Assembly (NCBI GenBank): GCA_029959285.1
Contig: JASCOE010000004.1
Span: 124,001 to 188,000 of the forward strand
Direction of reading: 5' to 3'
From: Flavobacteriaceae bacterium PS02337
Lineage (GTDB): Bacteria > Bacteroidota > Bacteroidia > Flavobacteriales > Flavobacteriaceae
Length of the DNA: 64,000 nt
Shown here: positions 58,980 to 64,000 of the stretch, in pieces
How positions within the stretch are numbered: position 1 is the first letter of the stretch
Layout of the letters: each line of letters opens with the position of its first letter
The notes under the pieces: model-generated
Database searches by the model: none
The model's input: only the letters and a program-made list of their open reading frames with translations
What the model was told of the DNA's origin: nothing
Program-made: the position numbers and the translations under genes

Positions 58980-59453
58980 TTGAACACAATTGTTGGAACA
59001 TATGAATGTAAAGTCGATGCTAAAGGGAGGCTAATGATGCCTGCGCCTTTAAAAAAGCAATTGACTGCTTCTCTTCAAAGCGGATTCGTTTTGAAGCGTT
59101 CTGTTTTTCAGCCGTGTTTAGAATTATATCCTATGGAAGAATGGGATTTAATGATGAAAAAAATCAACAAGCTTAATCGCTTTGTAAAAAAGAACAACGA
59201 TTTCATTAGAAGGTTTACTGCTGGTGTTAAAGTGGTTGAGGTTGATGCATTAGGAAGATTGCTGGTGCCAAAAGATTTGGTAACGTTTGCAAGTATTTCT
59301 AAAGATGTAGTTTTTTCATCTGCGGTTAATATAGTAGAAATCTGGGATAAGGATTTATACGAAAAATCAATAAGTGGCGAAGATATGGATTTTGCAGATT
59401 TAGCCGAAGAAGTAATGGGAAATATTAATGACGACGAAGATGGAATATCATAA
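58980..59453 (+). CDS. mraZ: transcriptional regulator MraZ
   Basis: 157 residues from a TTG start. Two SpoVT/AbrB-like halves of the MraZ fold: GTYECKVDAKGRLMMPAPLKKQL (in parts, residues 6-28) and VVEVDALGRLLVPKDLVTFA (about 81-100), with DxKGR and DxxGR motifs. MraZ forms rings and binds its own upstream DNA to control the division and cell wall cluster. The first gene of the cluster here; the array of GTGGT repeats before it is the likely target. The stop overlaps rsmH by 14 to 26 bases. Confidence 0.96.
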   Translation: MNTIVGTYECKVDAKGRLMMPAPLKKQLTASLQSGFVLKRSVFQPCLELYPMEEWDLMMKKINKLNRFVKKNNDFIRRFTAGVKVVEVDALGRLLVPKDLVTFASISKDVVFSSAVNIVEIWDKDLYEKSISGEDMDFADLAEEVMGNINDDEDGIS

Positions 59454-60336
59454 TCCGGTTTTGCTTCATCCAACAGTTGATGGTTTAGATATTAAACCAG
59501 ATGGCGTGTATGTAGATGTTACGTTTGGAGGCGGTGGTCATTCAAAAGAGATTTTAAAAAGATTAGGGCCAAACGGAAGGCTGTTTGCATTTGATCAAGA
59601 CGAAGATGCGCTTGCGAATGCTTTGCCAGACGAAAGGTTCACTTTGATAAATGAGAATTTCAGATTCATAAAAAGATTTTTACGTTTTCACGGAGTAAAA
59701 TCTGTTGACGGAATCTTGGCAGATTTGGGAGTTTCCTCACATCAGTTCGATGTTCCGGAAAGAGGTTTTTCAACCCGATTCGATGCGGAATTAGATATGC
59801 GAATGAGTCAGAAAAATGATTTAAATGCTTATCGAGTGGTTAACGAATATGAAGAACAGGATTTACGTCGTGTTTTTTTTGATTATGGAGAGTTGAAAAA
59901 CGCGCCAGTTCTAGCAAGAACGATTGTTGAGGCAAGAAAAGATTTTCCAATCAAAACCACAGATGAGTTAAAAGATGTTTTGAAGAAATTTTTGCCAGAG
60001 AAAGTCCGAAATAAAATTTTGGCTCAGATTTATCAAGCCATTAGAATCGAGGTAAATCAAGAAATGGATGTTTTAAAAGAATTTATTGAGCAATCTCTTG
60101 AAATTTTGAAACCAGGCGGAAGATTTTCAGTAATCTCATATCATTCGTTAGAAGATAGATTAGTAAAAAGGTTCATTAAAAACGGAATGTTTGAAGGAGA
60201 ACCAGAAAGAGATTTTTACGGAAATTTTTCAGTTCCATTTAAAACTATTGGCAAATTGATTGTTCCGGACAACGAAGAAATCAAAATTAATAATAGAGCC
60301 AGAAGTGCAAAATTAAGAATCGCTGAAAAGGTATAA
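59440..60336 (+). CDS. rsmH: 16S rRNA (cytosine1402-N4)-methyltransferase RsmH
   Basis: 298 residues from ATG at 59440; a start at 59428 would add four residues, both overlapping mraZ. Key motifs: DVTFGGGGHSKEIL (SAM site), ADLGVSSHQFDVPERGFS (about 92-109), QAIRIEVNQEMDVLKEF and GGRFSVISYHSLEDRLVKRF. It methylates N4 of C1402 in 16S rRNA. Second gene of the cluster. Confidence 0.96.
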   Translation: MEYHNPVLLHPTVDGLDIKPDGVYVDVTFGGGGHSKEILKRLGPNGRLFAFDQDEDALANALPDERFTLINENFRFIKRFLRFHGVKSVDGILADLGVSSHQFDVPERGFSTRFDAELDMRMSQKNDLNAYRVVNEYEEQDLRRVFFDYGELKNAPVLARTIVEARKDFPIKTTDELKDVLKKFLPEKVRNKILAQIYQAIRIEVNQEMDVLKEFIEQSLEILKPGGRFSVISYHSLEDRLVKRFIKNGMFEGEPERDFYGNFSVPFKTIGKLIVPDNEEIKINNRARSAKLRIAEKV

Positions 60337-60357
60337 TATATATTAAGGTAGGAAATA

Positions 60358-60705
60358 ATGAAAAGTGGTGTATTTAGCATATTAAAAGCAAGATTTCTGA
60401 TTCATGATGATGCAGTGAAAAATTGGCGATTTATCGTTTTTATAATTCTGCTAGCCATTTTGATGATTGCAAATACACAGCGATACGAACAAAAGGTTTT
60501 TGAAATTGCGAAATTAAGTAATGAAACAAAAGAATTGCGATCTGAATTTGTAGATCGACGTTCAGAATTGCAGAAACTAAAAATGGAGTCTACTGTAACA
60601 AGTGAAATGGAAAAAAAAGATATTCATCCGTCGACAGTTCCTCCAGTAAAAATAGAAGTTAAAAAAGAAGAAGAAAAAAGTTTCTTTAAAAGAATATGGC
60701 AGTAG
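60358..60705 (+). CDS. FtsL-like cell division protein
   Basis: 115 residues, with one membrane segment (about 24-39, FIVFIILLAILMIANT), a short cytoplasmic start and a periplasmic coiled coil (QKVFEIAKLSNETKELRSEFVDRRSELQKLK). Size, topology and position between rsmH and the ftsI-type gene are those of FtsL, which links to FtsB and the PBP. Sequence is not well conserved, so the name rests on layout. Overlaps the next gene by 10 bases. Confidence 0.85.
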   Translation: MKSGVFSILKARFLIHDDAVKNWRFIVFIILLAILMIANTQRYEQKVFEIAKLSNETKELRSEFVDRRSELQKLKMESTVTSEMEKKDIHPSTVPPVKIEVKKEEEKSFFKRIWQ

Positions 60706-62705
60706 AAGATAAACATATATCCTACAGAATTTACCTCGTAGCAGTTTTCATCTTTGTGATGGCAATTGCTATTGTTGTTAAGTTGACCAATATTCAATGG
60801 GTTCAGGGAGATTATTACAGAAAACTAGCAAAACAGCGTACCGTAAGAAACTTTGTAATTCCAGCCAATAAAGGAAATATTTATTCTGCTGACGGAAGTT
60901 TGTTGGCAACATCAATACCAAATTATGAGATTCGTTTTGATGCAAAAGCGCCAAAACAAGAAACTTTTGAAAAGCATGTTAAGGCTTTATCAGATTCTCT
61001 AGCAACAGTTTTGGATAAGCCAAGCAGTTATTTTCAAAAAGAATTAAGAAAAGCGCGTGAGAATAAAAATCGTTATTATTTGATCGCTCGCAAGTTGAGT
61101 TATACAGAATATGTAAAAATAAAAAGCTTTCCATTATTCAGTTTAGGCGCTTTTAAAGGCGGAATTATAATTGAACAAGAGACGGTTAGAAAACATCCGA
61201 TTGGAAAAATTGCTGAAAGAACTATTGGTTACGATAAAATTGATCCAGCAACTGGAATTGAAGTTGGAAAAGGAATCGAGTGGGCTTTTAAAAGTTACCT
61301 GAACGGAAAAGATGGTAAAATTTTAAAGCAAAAGATTGCAAAAGGGCAGTGGAAACCTATTCGCGATGTAAACGAAGTAGATCCAATTGACGGCTATGAT
61401 GTTATTTCAACAATAGATGTTTTTATTCAAGATATTGCGCATCATGCTTTATTGAAACAGCTTCAAGATTATGAAGCAGATCACGGTTGTGTTGTGGTTA
61501 TGGAAACAGAAACAGGTCATGTAAAAGCAATTTCAAATTTAGGAAGAGCAGAAGACGGATCATATTACGAAACAACAAATTACGCAATTGCTGAATCTCA
61601 CGAACCTGGATCGACTTTTAAATTAGTTGATTTGATGGCGATTTTAGAAGATAAAGTAGCTGATACAAGTACAGTTTACGATAGTCATAATGGTGTAGTA
61701 AAATATTATGGAAGATCTGTGCGTGATTCACATAACGGAGGTTATGGAAAAGTGTCACTAGCCCGAGGATTCGAACTTTCGTCAAATACTGTAATGGTTC
61801 AGGCGGTTTATGAGGCATATAAAAGCAATCCATCAAAATTTGTAAATCACATCAATAGTTACGGATTAAATAAAACGTTGGGATTGCATTTTAAAGGAGA
61901 AGGAAGACCTTATATCCCACAACCAGGAGATAAACATTGGTCTGGAACTACACTTCCTTGGATGGCTTTTGGATATAATGTTTCGGTTACGCCAATGCAG
62001 ACTTTAGCCTTATATAATGCAGTTGCAAATGATGGAGTGATGGTAAAACCACAGTTTGTATCTGAAATTAAAGAATGGAATAAAACCATCAAGAAATTTG
62101 ATGTTGAAGTTATAAATCCGAAAGTATGTTCGCCAGAAACATTAAAGAAAGTGAAAGCGGTTTTACAAAATGTGGTAAAAAAAGGAACAGGTTCTAAACT
62201 GTATTCGAAAGATTTTTCGATGGCAGGAAAAACTGGAACGGCTCAGATGAATTATGGAGGAAAAGAAGGAAAATCAGCATTGTATTATGCGTCTTCATTC
62301 GTAGGATATTTTCCTGCTGATCATCCAAAATATTCTTGTATTGTAGTGGTTCATAAACCGAATACATCAAAAAATAATTATTTCGGAGCTGATGTTGCGG
62401 GGCCGGTTTTTAAAAGGATTGCTCAAAAAATATTTACAGATGCGCCTTCAACAAATAAAATAAAACAACTGGATTCTAAAATTCAAAAACAAGAAATCAG
62501 TTATGATAAGTTTGATAAAGAATCAAACAAAAAATTAAATCAAATTCCGAATTTAAAAGGAATGCCAGGAATGGACGCTGTTGCTTTACTTGAAAATTTA
62601 GGGTTGAAAGTAAAAGTAAACGGATTTGGAAAAGTTAAGAATCAATCGATTCAGGCGGGACAAAGCATAATTAAAAACACAACAATAGTATTAGAATTAT
62701 CGTGA
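60696..62705 (+). CDS. ftsI: division-type penicillin-binding protein with PASTA domain
   Basis: 669 residues. N-terminal membrane anchor (about 10-29), PBP dimerisation part (about 50-220) and transpeptidase domain with SxxK at S306-K309 (EPGSTFKL), SxN at 362-364 (SSN) and KTG at 512-514. The last 65 residues form a single PASTA domain (IPNLKGMPGMDAVALLENLG), a feature of Bacteroidota FtsI. It crosslinks septal peptidoglycan. The stop overlaps the murE start by two bases. Confidence 0.93.
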   Translation: MAVEDKHISYRIYLVAVFIFVMAIAIVVKLTNIQWVQGDYYRKLAKQRTVRNFVIPANKGNIYSADGSLLATSIPNYEIRFDAKAPKQETFEKHVKALSDSLATVLDKPSSYFQKELRKARENKNRYYLIARKLSYTEYVKIKSFPLFSLGAFKGGIIIEQETVRKHPIGKIAERTIGYDKIDPATGIEVGKGIEWAFKSYLNGKDGKILKQKIAKGQWKPIRDVNEVDPIDGYDVISTIDVFIQDIAHHALLKQLQDYEADHGCVVVMETETGHVKAISNLGRAEDGSYYETTNYAIAESHEPGSTFKLVDLMAILEDKVADTSTVYDSHNGVVKYYGRSVRDSHNGGYGKVSLARGFELSSNTVMVQAVYEAYKSNPSKFVNHINSYGLNKTLGLHFKGEGRPYIPQPGDKHWSGTTLPWMAFGYNVSVTPMQTLALYNAVANDGVMVKPQFVSEIKEWNKTIKKFDVEVINPKVCSPETLKKVKAVLQNVVKKGTGSKLYSKDFSMAGKTGTAQMNYGGKEGKSALYYASSFVGYFPADHPKYSCIVVVHKPNTSKNNYFGADVAGPVFKRIAQKIFTDAPSTNKIKQLDSKIQKQEISYDKFDKESNKKLNQIPNLKGMPGMDAVALLENLGLKVKVNGFGKVKNQSIQAGQSIIKNTTIVLELS

Positions 62706-64000
62706 AAATACTAAAAGACATATTATATAAAGTGGCGATTGAATCTGTAAAAGGTTCAACAGATGTTGCTGTTCAAAAAATTGAATTTGATTCACGTAAA
62801 GTTGAAGCAAATGATGTTTTTGTGGCAATTCGCGGTTCACTTTCAGACGGACATGATTACATCGAAAAAGCAATTCAGCTTGGAGCAAAAGCAATTATTT
62901 GTGATACGCTTCCTGAAAACACAGCGAGTGAAGTAACTTATATTCAGGTAAAAGACACGAATACGGCTTTGGCTTTTATGGCGGCTAATTATTTTGAAGA
63001 TCCTTCTACAAAATTAAAATTAGTTGGTGTAACAGGTACAAACGGTAAAACAACAATTGCATCATTATTATTTCAGTTGTTTCAAAAAGCAGGTTTTAAA
63101 GTTAGTTTATTATCAACTGTAAAAATTGTTGTTGATCAAACGGAATATCCTGCAACGCATACAACGCCAGATTCTTTGACAATTAATCATTATTTAAATG
63201 AAATGATTGAAGCTGGAGTGACGCATTGTTTTATGGAAGTTAGTTCGCACGGAATTCACCAAAAACGTACAGAAGCTTTGCATTTTGTGGGCGGAATTTT
63301 CACGAATCTTTCACACGATCATTTAGATTATCATCCAACATTTGCTGAATATAGAGATGTTAAAAAGTCATTTTTTGACTCGCTTCCAAAATCAGCTTTT
63401 GTTTTATCAAATATTGATGATAAAAATGGTTCTGTAATGCTTCAGAATACTGTTGCTAAAAAACGAACTTATGCTTTAAAATCGTATGCAGATTATAGAG
63501 CTCAGATTTTAGAAAGCCAATTATCTGGTTTATTATTGAAGGTAAATGATAATGAAGTTTGGGTAAAATTAATTGGTACTTTCAACGCTTACAATGTTTT
63601 AGCGATTTACGGAACAGCAGTAGAGCTAGGAATTGATAGTCTTGAAGCGTTGCGCTTATTGTCTGATTTAGAAAGTGTTTCGGGTCGTTTTCAATATATT
63701 GTTTCAGATACTGGAATCACGGCTGTTGTAGATTATGCACATACGCCAGATGCACTTGAAAATGTTTTGAAAACAATCAATGACATTCGTACAAAAAATG
63801 AACAGTTGCTTACTGTTGTTGGATGCGGCGGAAATAGAGATAAAACAAAACGTCCGATTATGGCAAAAATCGCCTCAGATTTAAGTGATAAAGCGGTGTT
63901 GACTTCTGATAATCCGAGAAATGAAGATCCAGAAGTTATTTTGGATGAAATGGAGCAAGGAGTTGAGCCTCAGAATTATAAAAAAATGCTGCGAATTACA
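62702..64000 (+). CDS. murE: UDP-MurNAc-tripeptide synthetase MurE, partial
   Basis: 433 codons from GTG to the window edge, where the gene is cut. GVTGTNGKTTIASL (109-122) is the ATP loop; then ATHTTPDSL, EVSSHGIHQKRTEALHF and TNLSHDHLDYH follow as in the family. Near residue 404 TSDNPRNEDP carries the DNPR motif typical of enzymes that add meso-diaminopimelate. The GTG shares its TGA with the preceding gene (GTGA), so translation is coupled. Confidence 0.95.
   Translation, partial: MKILKDILYKVAIESVKGSTDVAVQKIEFDSRKVEANDVFVAIRGSLSDGHDYIEKAIQLGAKAIICDTLPENTASEVTYIQVKDTNTALAFMAANYFEDPSTKLKLVGVTGTNGKTTIASLLFQLFQKAGFKVSLLSTVKIVVDQTEYPATHTTPDSLTINHYLNEMIEAGVTHCFMEVSSHGIHQKRTEALHFVGGIFTNLSHDHLDYHPTFAEYRDVKKSFFDSLPKSAFVLSNIDDKNGSVMLQNTVAKKRTYALKSYADYRAQILESQLSGLLLKVNDNEVWVKLIGTFNAYNVLAIYGTAVELGIDSLEALRLLSDLESVSGRFQYIVSDTGITAVVDYAHTPDALENVLKTINDIRTKNEQLLTVVGCGGNRDKTKRPIMAKIASDLSDKAVLTSDNPRNEDPEVILDEMEQGVEPQNYKKMLRIT

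Overview
The window is a piece of a Flavobacterium chromosome, close to the F. johnsoniae type. The evidence is: an AT-rich sequence; promoters of the Bacteroidota form TAnnTTTG (usually without a Shine-Dalgarno); the gliding genes gldB and gldC; a type IX secretion plug protein; a DnaG primase with the flavobacterial zinc-less N-terminus; and many surface, beta-barrel and lipoprotein genes. No large mobile element or CRISPR array is present. The most 'accessory' stretch is the first 2.7 kb.

Layout. 1-2.8 kb: the right end of a phage-like tail cluster (three unknown small proteins, a gpD/baseplate-hub-like protein, a short DNA-binding-like protein), then a gene-poor stretch with one 53-residue membrane protein. 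3.6-20 kb: mostly minus-strand housekeeping and envelope genes: U32 hydroxylase-type protein, ferritin-like DUF2383 protein, class I aminotransferase, fatty-acid desaturase, rsmG, pruA, apaG, the T9SS plug protein, a SNF2 helicase split by a frameshift, and a methyltransferase. 20-31 kb: a GxxExxY gene framed by inverted repeats, map, a DUF445 protein, gpmI, a DUF5916 outer-membrane protein, two convergent L,D-transpeptidases, a GNAT enzyme, two identical tRNA-Gly genes and pepE. 31.6-37.4 kb: a translationally coupled array of four exported paralogues followed by a DUF6702 protein and an M1 metallopeptidase. 37.6-46.7 kb: tatA-PAP2, a PhyH-like oxygenase, an O-methyltransferase, two lipoproteins, and a YceI/porin group with shared FNR-like palindromes, then rlmN. 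46.8-58.6 kb: polyprenyl synthase, an ECF sigma / membrane protein / outer-membrane protein operon, dnaG, a LuxR-type response regulator, nadE, gldBC, a 7-TM protein, engB and an alpha/beta hydrolase. 58.9-64 kb: the start of the division and cell wall cluster mraZ-rsmH-ftsL-ftsI-murE, with a row of GTGGT repeats before mraZ that look like its own operator; murE runs off the end.

The points most worth a second look are: the SNF2 frameshift at an A-run; the helically phased mraZ repeats; the two FNR-like palindromes placed identically before the YceI units; the four-paralogue coupled array; the GxxExxY gene with inverted flanks; and several dispersed palindromic repeat families. I see no clear candidate for a wholly new defence or mobile system here.
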